The notes: generated by a model from the sequence alone, not told the origin. 64,000 bases of DNA from Siphonodentalium dalli (GCA_032622095.1 CP136063.1:220741982-220805981), one strand, 5' to 3'; positions 11,265-24,600 are shown, numbered from the stretch's first letter. Numbers and translations are program-made.

Positions 11265-12001
11265 TTTCGCTGAAGTCCACCAAATGTGGGAAATGTAGCA
11301 CCATATTATTTATTCTAATGCTCGTTGTGTTTACACTGTTTTAAACTTTGAGAGGGTTGTAATTCCCCGTAATTTATTTAATGTATTACATTTATATCTT
11401 CAATGTTTAATTAATCTATTTATTTTTTATTTATTGACACACATAATTACGATTACAATGGAGAATTCATCGTAATTTGCGTTGTCAGTCGAAAATCTAC
11501 GGAATATTTTCAACGGAAAATGCCGAACACAGTTCGCGAGGTCAACTGAGTTCGCATACTTTTAAAAATTTGTAAACATTGCGGTAAATGTCTCTTTTCG
11601 CATTAAATTACCGCTTTCAATTCACAACTGATGTGGGGTTCAGATCAAATAGCATGTCTTCTGCGGAAAATATCTTTTATTGTCGCAATTGTGATATTTT
11701 ATTTCATATAATTGTGGTTTTATTTGGGTACTGCGTTATGCAGTAGGTCGCTAGATTTGCGTAGGTCCCCGTAGGTCACTCAATTCGCGTAGGTCCCCGC
11801 AGTAATGCAATATATAGTAGGTTTACATGATTTACTGACTGATAAAATGGATTGATACCACTAAATGATCATGTTAGATGTTACTTTGCAATTTGTTTTT
11901 TATAATTAATTTCCGAAATCTGATGGGTTTGTTTGCTTAGTGATACTTAGACGATCATGAAGCCTAACTAAAATTACGTGATTTCTGATCCGGAAAGTAA
12001 G
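11265..12001. other. No gene; contains a repeated 'aggtccccg' motif block
   Basis: AT-rich. The block 11738-11806 has gcagtaggtcgctagatttg and two gcgtaggtccccg units. A near relative lies at 59808-59872. Nothing else is recognised. Confidence 0.5.
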
Positions 12002-12227
12002 AGGATTATCTTACTGGCTTCGTGGACAGATATTAATTGGAGGATAACTGATTGGGCATGGGTGCGTTAGATAGGAGAATTTGATATTTTTCATAGTTTT
12101 ATTGAATTCAAAACAGGATTATCTTACTGGCTTCGTGGACAGATATTAATTGGAGGATAACTGATTGGGCATGGGTGCGTTAGATAGGAGAATTTGATAT
12201 TTTTCATAGTTTATTGAATTCAAAACA
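12002..12227. repeat. 113-bp tandem duplication
   Basis: aggattatcttactggcttc starts at 12002 and again at 12115. The two copies are almost identical, so the duplication is recent. Confidence 0.95.
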
Positions 12228-12477
12228 TGCAACAAAACGTTTATAACATAATATGTAAATGACAGCACAAAACAATGGAGCACAAGCAATGGTATAAAAC
12301 ATATATGTACATGTATAAAATAGCTGAAAAGAATGGTGTTGTTATAGACCCAATTGACAAGTAGAGGGAAATAATGAACTCGAGAGCTGAAAAATATTTA
12401 TTCAAAATATAATTTTCATGGTACAAGGTAAGTTATGTTTATTTATTGTCTTGATATGGGATGTGATATTCTAATGT

Positions 12478-13741
12478 TTACTCGCCGATCCTTGGAATTT
12501 TTGGAATAGATGATGTTTTTGCTGTACACTTTCGTTTGGTCTGTCCTGGCTTCTTCCCTCCATTCGTCGCAGTTAAAACAATCCTCCGTCCGTCCGTTGT
12601 CTGTTGCAGTCTATCGTTTGTCGGTCTGATTTGTCTTAAGAATTTCTCAAAATGTCGTCGCCGAACTTCAGTCGATTTCTGGTTCCATATATCATCTGCA
12701 ACTTTAAATTTATGGAACTGCTCTATGAGTTTGAATTGTCCAAAACCGAAAATACTGCGTTCTAATTCGTCATACTCAACTTTAACTACATTGTATATTA
12801 TTTTCACTAATTCCACTAGAGGTTTCGATTTCCACTCAACGGCCTGCTTCAGAATATGGTTTAGCGATTCACGGTTATTGTTCGTCCATTTTCCATCTGC
12901 CATCAGGTTTGGTGTTTGTCTTAATGTCTTGAATATGATGGAGAAACATTGATAGAATCATCATGAACAACAATTGAAACATTTGCAAAAGTTTTTGGTT
13001 TCTCTGGAGTTGGTTTTGGCTTGACTGCATTGGCGTATGACATTGTGGGTGACACATTGATGTGCACAGCGTTTATGGTGGAGTTCTTTCGTTGAAGCAA
13101 TATGAAATGGTTTGGAATGTAGAACTTGTCGTTTGTGTTGAAGTTGGTTCTGCTCCACATGATTTCGATGGATGGAGAACTCGCCGTTCTCACTGCGCGT
13201 CCGTAAACTTTCCGAGAAAGACTGTCAGACAATGTTGGATTTGACTGTCGCGGACAATAGGACCGAATTCCAACACCAAGGGCTGCACTCGCTGCATAAA
13301 AATGCAATGTTTCTGACCATCCTGACTCTCTGCAAGCTGCACGGAAGAGGCCGAAATAGGGGTCATTCACAACACGATGGTCTTTTATTTTGTCTTGATA
13401 GTGAGGTGAGTCTATGTCGTAGTATAATCTGTTTTCGCCGATCTCAATCGCAGTCAACAGTCGAATATGATGATGCTGTTCCTCGACAGCGAACATTCCC
13501 AGGGACATGGTCCGGTAGAAACAACTGCCGTCACCGGTAACTTCTAGTGGGTCAAAATCATTCAGAACGACTGGGTGAAAGTACGACAGAATCTGAACAG
13601 CGGTCACATCAATCGCTCGTGAAGATGGGACTGTAGATGGACTTGGCAAGGCGATTCCATAGGTTTGCAGAAGTAAACGTTCTGCCTTGACTGCTAGTTC
13701 AATCGCATCATGTATGTTCTGACTCGAGGATGCATGGAGTC
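12478..13741 (-). pseudogene. OTU-type cysteine protease joined to a MULE-type transposase tail (decayed transposon gene)
   Basis: Reading leftwards, an exon opens after acceptor tttacag (about 13742) and runs to 12921. It encodes an OTU deubiquitinase-like domain: the motif GDGSCFYRTMSLGM carries the Asp and nucleophile Cys, and IPNHFILL carries the general-base His near the end, about 170 residues later. A different frame (12903-12478) continues with PNLMADGKWTNNNRESLNHI and more of a MULE transposase-like C-terminus. The two frames are separated by a stop and frameshift near 12905-12960, or by an unrecognised intron. Basic, Lys/Arg-rich residues end the protein. OTU domains joined to MULE-like transposases occur in eukaryotic mobile elements. 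The OTU call is firm; the transposase tail is moderate. No TIRs were identified. Confidence 0.7.
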
Positions 13742-14459
13742 TGTAAAGAACATATTAAGACTGTTATATACATGGAATTAAATTAAATATCTAAACAAAC
13801 TGTAGGCCAATACTATACATTATTTCCACAAATTACACCGATTGAAGATTGTTTACAACTTAAATTAAATTCATATCAATACTGATCGAGAATACTAATT
13901 AAGTATACTCATAAATAATTCACAATAATAAAATGGGACAACGAATTAATATACTCAGATATATCAGATCGAGGCTGTGAATGGCGGGTGGATAATTTTC
14001 TCAGTCCGCTCATTTATGGGCTATTTGTTTAATTTTGGTTCTACTTAAGCTGAATGGCTGCTGAATTTTGATCTAAAATGTTTGTTGTGATGCTGTTAAT
14101 TTAGATCTATGAAGAATTCTTCATTTTGTACAAGAATTAACGTGATTGAAATGAACATTGTGTGTTGACGTGGCTGATTTACTGAAAGGAGCCGGTCGCC
14201 ATGTTTGTTTGACTTTGAACTTCTACTGATTGCTGATAAACCGGGTGAGATCTTTCTAATTTGACTACAATATCTCAGTAACACTTAATGTTTTCACATT
14301 ATCCTGGCGTCAATTTGCAGTGAATGTGGACTTTGGATGTCTATTCGTGATTTTCTGATAAGCACTCACCGACCGTCGATTCTGCGGATGAACCTAAATT
14401 GTGTTATCGCCGATATATAATCTAGCTGCTACTCATTGTCTCATTTCTGTGTATAATCG
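13742..14459. other. No gene recognised
   Basis: AT-rich spacer between the OTU gene and the ORF1 remnant. It may hold an upstream exon or promoter of either, but no motif supports this. Confidence 0.4.
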
Positions 14460-14477
14460 TTGATACAATATAAAACT

Positions 14478-15549
14478 ATGGAAAAACATGAGTTTCCAAC
14501 TGAAAATGGTGACATTGAACAATCAAATTCAACTGGCACTGTGAGTCACCATGTTGCACCGTCTGGAGGGTATGAACATGATCAGTTACATGACGTAGAT
14601 ATTGATGGCGAAACCGATAAACCGATAACAGGTGCGAAGAGGGACCGATCATCGCCATTATCATCCTCCATTGAAACAAATTCCAAGAAAAACAGACCAC
14701 TGTATCAATCTCGTCTCATCAGTACCCCCATTCACTCCGAACATGATTCCGACAGTGACATTGAGCAAAATTTTCTCGAATCAAGTGTCTATTTTGAAAG
14801 TGGGTTGGTAAATGCCTTATCCAGTCCTAAAGTCATAGAGTCGTTGGCAAAAGCTATGCGAGGTATATTTCATGGCATAATAACTGAAGCCGCGTGCAAC
14901 GAAGTCACAAAAATTGTACCAAAGGATATTGTAACCATGGACACCCTTAAAACCGAACTCAAGAAGCGGGATGATAAAATCGAGAAATTAGAATATAAAC
15001 TGAAAATTGAATCGGAAGCGCGAGCTGAATTAGGTCGTGAACTCCGGGCCGAACTGGATGACTTGCAGCAATACGGTCGCAGAACAAACCTTCGCTTATC
15101 TGGTGTAACTGAAGTCAGGTGAAAAAACTGATGACATAGTTATTGGGGTAGCTGATAAAATTGGTGTGAAACTGAAACCGAAGGATGTGCATCGTAGTCA
15201 CCGCCTGGGTCCTAAGACGGACAACCGAAACAGCGCGACTAATGTAGGAAATCCCAGGCAGATCATATTCCGCCTACCTTCATATAGAGTCAGGAAGTCG
15301 CTCGTCGGTAATAGACGAAGTCTCGGAACAACCGACATGAATGATTATTCTGATAAAGGGAAACTCTACCTAAATGAATATCTCACCCATACCCGAGCAG
15401 CCATATTCAAACGGGCTCGAAGTTTGAAGAAAGACAAGAAGGTTGCCCAATGTTGGACATTTGATGGTAACGTATTCGTGCGTGTGACTGATGATAGTAG
15501 AGCTGAAAAAGTGAATCAACTAATGGACGCCTTAGAAGATCGCTTATAG
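14478..15549 (+). pseudogene. Non-LTR retrotransposon ORF1-like nucleic-acid-binding protein, frameshifted
   Basis: The frame from the ATG at 14478 encodes an acidic, Ser-rich N-terminus. A coiled coil follows (about residues 155-200, heptad-like KTELKKRDDKIEKLEYKLK), leading into QQYGRRTNLRLSGV. The next frame picks up at about 15119 with GEKTDDIVIG, then DVHRSHRLGPK and PRQIIFRLPSYRVRKSL, and ends at the stop at 15549. A one-base frameshift around 15113-15120 separates the halves. Coiled coil, then an 'RRTNLRLSGV' RRM-like strand, then a 'HRLG...R.I' block is the usual order in L1/CR1-type ORF1 proteins. No ORF2 (endonuclease/RT) follows, so this is a dead fragment. Confidence 0.75.
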
Positions 15550-16309
15550 ATCAAAAAGTTCATCGGTGAACTAACGGTGAACTACTGTCTGGGTTAATTT
15601 TGACGCGCTGGGCGCTCCCAAATTGTGAAAGCTATACATAGTTTACTGATCACTTCTTATTGTGTCTATAAGTTGACCAACTGAGTTCCATTCCTGATTC
15701 TTTATGTATAATCCACAATGGACTCTCAACTGATGTTACAATGTTGAACTACACTGTTATAAATCTTATGCAAGGGGTGCATCAACGTATACCTGCCAGT
15801 CTCACAAATAAAACAAGAAAACCATAGTCAGAAATGGTAACGCCACCAAGATCGTATTATTAGTCATAAATATAAATCATAATATAAAATATATTGGTTA
15901 CATGAATGGACCGCCTCAGAATTCCGTTAAGACAAGTAATTCTTCAAATTATTACAATGAACTACGGCTTATAAATTACTGCAGGTTTCTCATTCGCCAC
16001 ACCAGAATGCTTCTAAATGCGGATCAAAGCTAAGAGTGCATGGCACATGCAGCCATTGTTAATAGACATTTTACAGATAGCGAGAATGATGCATGCTGGG
16101 AACGAAAGTATCCACAGCAAAGCCATGTGCTTACGGAGGCATGCGTTTATTATAGGGGGTTTATGGTGGGCCTATAAAACTAATTATAACTTTGTTATCT
16201 GTCATAGTTTATGCGTGAAATTTTAAACATATATACCATGGACATATACCCCTTCCAGAATGTTGAAAAACATTTTCAGTTGCTCATCGTATTTTTATAG
16301 ACGAAATAG
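15550..16309. other. No gene; flanking direct repeat
   Basis: A short repeat (15885-15935; aatataaaatatattggtta and ctcagaattccgttaa) recurs in the same orientation at 17148-17195, bracketing the foldback at 16310-17052. Nothing else is recognised. Confidence 0.5.
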
Positions 16310-17052
16310 TCCGAAATTTCAGAAAATTGCGCTAACTGCTCAATGTTTTAATGTGTTACAAAACGTCTGATAAAAATAGTTCTATCGGGAATATTCACAC
16401 CATTTTTTTTTCAGAGAACATAGAGTAAACATATTCCTATCGGGATATCGTAAAGGAGATTAATTAAAACCCTCAGACTGCCGAAACTGACGACATTAAA
16501 TTCGCTTTTTCGTGTCCCACGGAAATGAAACGTGTCTGTCCATTGATCACGTTATTTATTTGACATAGTATTTTTTTTTCTGTTGTATTTGAACACTTGT
16601 TGCACGTGCAGGCTGCACGATCATAATAACTTCAACCGATAAGCGCCGACTGATACCCGCGCAACAGTTTGTCTCAAATAAATTGTTATCAAAACGCAGG
16701 TTTATGGCCGCGGACATAAGCCGATTAAGTGTAATGTAATTTATCCATGAACTTGACTGAAAAATTGTGATTCTATCACCATTAGCCACGAAAATGGGAC
16801 CTCTAAACAGGCAAGTTTGATTTTCGGGGGACACAAACAAGCGAATTTATTGTCGGCAGTTTCGGCAGTCTGAGGGTTAATTAATCCCGAATTAAACGGA
16901 ACTACTTTACGATAGTCCGATAGGACTATGTTTACTCTATGAATGTTCTCTGAAAAAATTGTGTGAATAATCCAGATAGAACTCTTTTTATCAGACGTTG
17001 TGTAACACCTTAAAACATTGAGCGGTTATAGCGCAAACCGAAATGTGTTGTC
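16310..17052. mobile_element. Foldback element with ~200-bp inverted arms
   Basis: The left arm (16310-16505) and right arm (16830-17052) are inverted copies. Shared blocks include gctcaatgttttaa, cgtctgataaaaa, catagagtaaacat and ccctcagactgccgaaactg. An inner boundary TTAA...accctcagactgccg and its inverse suggest a nested TTAA element (16458-16885). Confidence 0.8.
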
Positions 17053-18710
17053 TTGCAAGATATCCCACCGCTTTAGCTAAATTTACCTTCCTACAATATC
17101 CATAAAGAGGATCATATATTATATACCCACGGTTTTAATTATAGAATATAAAATATATTGGTTTCGCGAATGACCAACTCAGAATTCCGTTAAAATAACA
17201 ATAACAACCAGCACCTATAACGAACCGTTTTACTGGACTTGGCCTACTGGTCGCGTAGTTCCGACTTTTAAATAAACGGAATTTCCAACTCTATAAATAA
17301 ATAAAAGCCCCACAATGCATTCGCCCTGTCCACCACGCAATATCAAAATCTCAGCAGCTAGATGCACCACAGGTGGCGTAATGACATAATTATGACCTAT
17401 ACAAACCCATATTTAACTAGACAATAGTAATAATTTTGGTCAAAATAGCGATACATAATGTTATATTTCTCAAACAATTAGGTGCTCTGGCTCATCCGGT
17501 GATGACTAAAGCCCCTTTACGTATACATATAGTGGCCAAATGGCTGTATGAAAAAATATATCAAATATCCAAGTAACTACATATACGCATGAATATAATA
17601 TACTTACGAAATAATCAATGAATACATGTATCTATTGTCCTATATTCACGTAACACGATACGTCATTGATTACTGCGTCCTTCCTCCTAAATGTCCATAT
17701 GTGTTGACCCTCACTGTCCTATTGTGAAACGCCGCATACATCGTGACCTAAATTTGGTGCAATACCATATGTGTTGATCCTCACTGCCCTATTGTGAAAC
17801 ACCGCACAAATCGTGACCTAAATTTGGTGCAATACTACTCGCTCGTGATTGTAATGCGGGCCAATTGACACTGATAAAATCACACGCCCTGACCCACTCT
17901 CAAGTGACCGCCATCCACAGCGATTAAGCTGTGCAAAACAAGCGCGGAATGTTTCGACTGCCGACCACAATTGTTTGGAGCAGACCACACTAAAATTTTG
18001 TTCTGTTGGCTAACGTACATGTGGTGAGTCTATGTGGTGCATCCCTTGTTATCCATACTGGTAGATTGTCTTCATACTGTACAACTCTATTGTATACTGT
18101 TCTTCTTTTCTTGAGTCTAAAAATTGTTCGCTCTCTTGGCGACTTTACCGATTTATTTCGACAGTTGTTTGTGAGGTTTTGCCAAAATATAGTTACGTGT
18201 GATCGGGTGTGCTTTCTCGTTCCTGTTAACAACGTATGTACTTACATGTGTTATAGTATTGGCGACATTTTCAGGAACGTTCAATGAGGTTCACACAAAG
18301 TATACACGCAATGAAAACGTATATTTGTCCTTATACATATATATTAATTATATAAGCGTTTATTCCTAATATTAATCGAAATCATTGATACTTAAAACTG
18401 GCGACATCACCAAACCTTTCTAGTGATGATCTAATTAAGTGCATGTAATAAGTATAAAGATTAGCCGCTGATTATACGTACATGTACATATTAATTAGTA
18501 TTGCTATGTGTTGTTTTCTTTTCATCCAGCTGTAACTCCGTATACTTAGATATATATAGTTGGTTCAGCTAAGGTATATGTTACGCGTGTGGTGATTAGA
18601 CATTGTTTATCACAATGACTAATTATATTCCCATGTCTTGAGTCGAAATTTTTGATATTGTTGATAAAACTGAAGTTATGTCCCCTTTCTTTCCAGAAAT
18701 GATACGGTAC
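17053..18710. other. No gene; contains a 70-bp tandem duplication
   Basis: The unit ccatatgtgttgaccctcac starts at 17695 and again at 17765, with a few substitutions. Other frames are short and unrecognised. Confidence 0.6.
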
Positions 18711-18729
18711 CATTGCCCCGTAATAACTG

Positions 18730-18832
18730 GGTGGCGAATAACAACTTTAATATTAAAACTTGGATGTCAGATAAGCTTCTTACTTTGTGCATTAGATTAG
18801 ACGATCCTTCAATCATAATAGGTTAATATTGG
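18730..18832 (-). repeat. Single inverted copy of the poly-C satellite monomer
   Basis: gtggcgaataac, aaaacttggatgtcagata and gtgcattagattagacgatc are the reverse complement of the monomer repeated at 21652-24880. There is no C/G run at this copy. Confidence 0.9.
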
Positions 18833-19840
18833 AACTAAATATTCACATCTAGGTTCATATTGGACTGATTCTAAAATAAGCCCACAATGAGCTTATTTTA
18901 TTTATTTATTTATGACATATCCTACTCTTTTTTAGATATATATATATGACTATGGGGCCAGTATGGGCTTATACTCGTTATTCCTTTGTATGACGCGGGC
19001 CACAGTTAAAAAACATTGAGTTCGTCAATCTGCTGATGCACCGTCGTATTCTCGTGCAAATGGGTTAAACGGGCATGGCTCATTCCAACCTCCAAATTGA
19101 TATACCGGCTTCATATACTCTAAAAAAATACTTGTCGCAGCCATTTTCCAGTCCTTTTCAATTTTTCGCCAGAATTAAGATAAACGTTCTTTATTTACAC
19201 CATATCGGGAATAGACTAACACGAAACGCTCTTTTCTAATCCATGTCGTGCTAATGGCGGTTTTTTTGTTTGGGACCCAAACACCGTGTTCATAGTTGTA
19301 TTTTTCTTCATTACTGCAATGTATCTTTTGTGTTTACAACATAATTGTAGAAAGGTAGTTCAGTTATATATGCGTACATGTCCCCTCTGTTATAACTACA
19401 ATGGTAGAGCGTGGAATAGCTACAACAGCTACAGCGTTCGTCATTTATCGCTATTACAATGCCACTTCGAAAATAAACGCTCTTTATGTGAGTCTTAGTG
19501 GGCGAAGCGCTCTTTTATTCGCATTTGCATTCGCTTGTTTACTCGATTTCGTTGATTTGATTCGTGTATCTTATATGCATACTACCTTACTTGTCGAAAA
19601 GCAAGATTTCACACTGCTTCAATGCGACCTTTGTCGAAACCTAACGATGCCAACAAAAACAAGGGTCTCGATGTTGCTCGTTCAAGTTCAACGCAGTGTC
19701 TATCTGTACGATCTGTGTGTTGCATATGCTATTCGGATCTATCATAAATCTTAATCGCAAATACATTTTCTTGAATACTTATAAGCAGCGCTCTGTAGGC
19801 GGCAATACAGTTATTTTTAATTGTTCAAGGGCTTTAGGAA

Positions 19841-21655
19841 ATGTCGGCTAGAGACAATGAGGTATGTTCACCTGGGGGCGAAAATAGTGCGGCCTGGTTT
19901 CCCACATTTCAATGCACTGATGAGATCCCTCAAGATGTTTTAGACAAGAGGGAGGCTCTGCACTCAAGATTAACTCCAGGAAAAACATTTAAAAGCTACA
20001 TTGAACTGCAAGAAGTGTTGGTCCAATTGCCACACGCCTTTGAAATATTTACAATTTTTTCTTCGACTAAGCTTCAGTCAGACCACCCTTGTGTCTTCGA
20101 CCGGATTGTGTTCAAGTGCAAGTTTGGATCCCGGGTGCGGCGAACAAAAAGGGTGAGATGCAAACAGAGGTATTATGGTTCATTTGGATGCCAGTCGAAG
20201 ATCATTGTTAGATTTATTAAAACTCTCAACGTTCTAAAATATCATACTCTGATTTTGATCACACAAATGTGAGCGGGGTGAAACACAATACATACCCAAA
20301 CATAATCAGGAATCTGCCTGAGATGAGGAGACTTACAGCAGAGGATAAACAATTTATAAAAGACACAAAAAACCTGGGTGTCCGTTCCTCAAAACTAGCC
20401 CAAAATTTGAGAGTTCGGAGGCGCGAAGAAGGCAAGAACAAGTCGATCAGGTCTAAAGACATCAAGAATTATGTCGACAAATTGAATAAAATCCCTGAAA
20501 AAAGTTAAGTTGATAGGGTCCTCGATATTCTGACAACAGAAGAAAAACACGGGGCGACAGTTAAATATAAAACACATCAATGTAATCAGATTTCACACAT
20601 CTTTTTCCAATCGAAGCAAATGAGAGAATCTTTCTGTTTGTTCCCACAAGTTGTTCTGTTAGATGGTACTTATCGGTTATCAAACTCGGGTTTTATTTGC
20701 TATATATGGCTTGTTGTTGACAATCACTTGAAAGGTCGACTTGCAGGGTGGTCGTTGGTTGCCGATGAAACGCATGAAACTGTGGAGGAAGTGGTTCAGT
20801 TATTCGTCAATGAGAACGAGGAACCATTCAAAGAGGTTCAAACTATAATGATAGACAAATCGTTCACAACAATAGATGCTCTCCGGAAAATGACAAAGAA
20901 TTGCAACCTAGTCGTTTTAATTTGCAAACTACATACCTGGAGGAATTTCCAAAACTTGGCAAGAAAAATGTCATGGACTGATAAGGAGTTGCAGGCCATC
21001 ATCAAAGATGCCATTCCGGCTGTTGAAAAAGAACATTCGATGGCCAAAAGCAAGAAAGTTGCTAAGAAGAGTGACACATTAACACTAATTCGGAAATAAA
21101 CACAAAACAAGTTATGGAAAATGATAATGACAGATGATAGGGACAAATTTTGTGACATGCAATGGTATAATCGAAGATAAAATGATTCCGTCTGTTTGGA
21201 AGGATGATTTTGTTGCTAATTGGGGTGACTGTCGTGAAATGTGGGCAGTTTGTTTCCGGGGTGACTCCATTACGTTTGGAACAGACGATAACAATCGGAT
21301 AGAGTTCCTTAACCAAAAACTGAAGCAGACCATTTGTGCCCTATATACCAGCCTTGACCAGGTGGTATCAGCCTTGCTGCGGTTCGAAGAATCCCATAAC
21401 GAAAATGCCGGAAAAACGGATTTCGAATGCGAATTTAAGGGGGTGACTGAAGAAGAATCAGATAATCCCACCATTAAATTTCTGTATGAGAGGTGTACTC
21501 CCAATATCAAGAGGTTCATTCACTGGCAGTCTCGAGATCGCACGAAGACTCTGCGATACATGTAATATCTTCTGACGAAGGTTCCAGGTTGTTCCGAGTT
21601 GAAGCAGGAGAATGTTGTTGTCAATTTTATAATCAGATGATGTTGCCTTGTGCAG
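19841..21655 (+). pseudogene. MULE-type transposase with FAR1-like N-terminus and truncated SWIM zinc motif (ZSWIM3-like), decayed
   Basis: Frames chained across at least three lesions read as one transposase. The N-terminal zinc/FAR1-like region (about 19841-20240) contains FKCKFGSRVRRTKRVRCKQR and YYGSFGCQSK. A helical linker follows, and an in-frame TAA at 20506-20508 interrupts it. The DDE-like core has Asp in VVLLDGTYRLS (about 20660), Asp in IMIDKSF (about 20852) and the CKLHTWRNF block (about 20925). After further shifts near 21097-21180 comes a C-terminal helical domain. At 21612-21655 a third frame gives GECCCQFYNQMMLPCA, the first half of a CxCxF...PCxH SWIM finger, which is cut off exactly where the satellite begins. 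Zinc-SWIM MULE transposases are the relatives of ZSWIM1/3 proteins. It is inactive as it stands. Confidence 0.8.
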
Positions 21656-24600
21656 ATTTTTGATCGCAATTCCACTTCCAGGTCTATAAAATCATTGTTT
21701 ATGTTTGAAGTATCGTCAAATCTAATGCACAAAACAAGAAACTCATCTTACATCCAAGTTTTAAGAATAAAGTTATTCGCCACCCCCCCCCCCCCCCCCC
21801 CCCCCCCCCACTCACCAAACAAATCAAGATCGCAGATTTTTTTTCGCAATTCCACTTCCAGGTCTATAAAATCATTCTTTATGTTTGAAGTATCGTTTAA
21901 TCTAATGCACAAAACAAGAAACTCATCTGACATCCAAGTTTTAAGATTAAAGTTATTCGCCACCCCCCCCCCCCCCCCCCACCCACCCCCCTCCACTAGC
22001 AATCCAATTCAGATTGCAGATTTTTGTTCACAATTCCACCTCCAGGTACATAAAATGATTGTATATGATTGAATGATCGTCTAATCTTATGCACAAAATA
22101 AGAAACTCATCTTACATCCAATTTTAAGATTAAAGTTATTCGCCACCCCCCCCCCCCCCCCCCCCCCACCAAACAAATTAAGATCGCAGATTTGTTTTCG
22201 CAATTCCACTTCCAGGTCTATAAAATCATTGTTTATGTTTGAAGTATCGTCTAATCTAATGCACAAAACAAGAAACTCATCTGACATCCAAGTTTTAAGA
22301 TTAAAGTTATTCGCCACCCCCCCCCCCCCCCCCCCCCCCCACCAACCAAATCAAGATCGCAGATTTTTGTTCGCAATCCCACTTCCAGGTCTATAAAATC
22401 ATTGTTTATGATTGAAGTATCGTCTAATCTAATGCACAAAACAAGAAACTCATTTGACATCCAAGTTTTAAGATTAATGTTATTCGCCACACCCCCCCCC
22501 CCCCCCCCCCCCTCCACCAGCAATCCAATTCAGATTGCAGATTTTTGTTCGCAATTCCACTTCAAGTTCTATCAAATGATTGTTTATGATTGAAGAATCG
22601 TCTAATATAATGTAAAACAATAACAAGCTCATCTGACATCCATGTTTTAGGAATAAAATTATTCGCCACCCCCCCTCACCAACTAATTCAGATCGCAGAT
22701 TTTTGTTCGCAATTCCACTTCCAGGTCTACAAAATGATTGTTTATGATTGAAGAATCGTCTAATCTAATGCACAAAATAAAAAGCTTATCTGACATCCAT
22801 GTTTTAAAAATAAAGTTATTCGCTACTCCCACCCCCCCCCCCCCTCCCCAACCAATTCAGATAGCAGATTTTCGTTCGCAATTCCACTTCCAGTTCTATC
22901 AAATGATTGATTATGATTGCAGGAACGTCTAATCTAATGCAAAACAATAACTAGCTCATCTGCCATCCACATTTTAAGAATAAAAATTATTCGCCATTCC
23001 CCCCTCACCAACAAATTCTGATCGCAAATTTGTGTTCGCAATTCCACTTCCAGGTCTACAAAATGATTGTTTATGATCGAAGAATCGTCTAATCTAATGC
23101 ACAAATAAAAAGCTTATCTGGCATCCAAGTTTTAAGAATCAAGTTATTCGCCACCCCCTCCTCCCAACCACCAACCAATTCAGATTTCACATTTTTGTTC
23201 GCAATTCAAGTTCCAGTTCTATCAAATGATTGATTATGATTGCAGGAACGTCTAATATAATGCAAAACAATAACTAGCTCATCTGACATCCACATTTTAA
23301 GAATAAAATTATTCGCCATTCCCCCCTCACCAACCAATTCAGATCGCAGATTTTCGTTCGCAATTCCACTTCCAGGTCTACAAAATTATTGTTTATGATT
23401 GAAGAATCGTCTAATCTAATGCACAAAATAAAAAGCTCATCTGACATCCAAATTTTAAGAATAAAGTTATTCTCCACCCCCCCCCCCCCCCCACCACCAA
23501 CCAATTCAGGTAGCAAATTTCACATTTTTGTTCGCAATTCAACTTCCAGTTCTATTAAATGATTGATTATGATTGCAGGATCGTCTAATATAATGCAAAA
23601 CAATAACTAGCTCACCTGACATCCACATTTAAAGAATAAAATTATTCGCCACCCCCCCCCCCCCCCGCCCACCAACCAATTCAAATCGCAAATTTTTTTT
23701 CGCAATTCCACTTCCAGGTCTAAAAAATGATTGTTTATGGTCGAAGAATCGTCTAATCTAAATGCACAAAATAAAAAGCTTATCCGACATCCAAGTTTTA
23801 AGAATAAAGTTATTCGCCACCCCGCCCCCCCCTCCCCCCCCACCCACCAACCAATTCAGATTTCACATTTTTGTTCGCAATTCAAGTTCCAGTTCTATCA
23901 AATGATGGATTATGATTGCAGGATCGTCTAATCTAATGCACAACAATAACAAGCTCATCTGACATCCATGTTTTAAGAATAAAATTATTCGCCACCCCCT
24001 CACCAACCAATTCAGATCGCAGATTTTCGTTCGCAATTCCACTTCCAGTTCTATCAAATGATTGATTATGATTGCAGGAACGTCTAATCTAAAGCAAAAC
24101 AATAAGCTCATCTGACATCCAAGTTTTAATATTAAAGTTATTCACCACCCCCACCCCCCCCCCCATTCCCTCCCTCACCATTCCCCCCTCACCAACCAAT
24201 TCAGATCGCAGATTTTCGTTCGCAATTCCACTTCCAGTTCTATCAAATGATTGATTATGATTGCCGGAACGTCTAATCTAATGCAAAACCATAACAAGCT
24301 CATCTGACATCCAAGTTTTAATATTAAAGTTATTCACCACCCCACCCCCCCCACCCCATTCCCCCCCTCACCATTCCCCCCCTCACCAACCAATTCAGAT
24401 CGCAGATTTTCGTTCGCAATTCCACTTCCAGGTCTACAAAATTATTGTTTATGATTGAAGAAATCGTCTAATCTAATGCACAAAATAAAAAAGCTCATCT
24501 GACATCCAAATTTTAAGAATAAAGTTATTCTCCACCCCCCCCCCCCCCCCCACCAACCAATTCAGAACGCAGAATTTTGTTCGCAATTCCACTCCAGTTC

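Noticed and set aside
13062-13540. Plus-strand ORFs over the OTU gene
   Set aside because: Antisense shadows of the minus-strand OTU coding frame.
21748-23850. Gly- or Pro-rich minus/plus-strand ORFs
   Set aside because: They are translations of poly-G/poly-C runs within the satellite.
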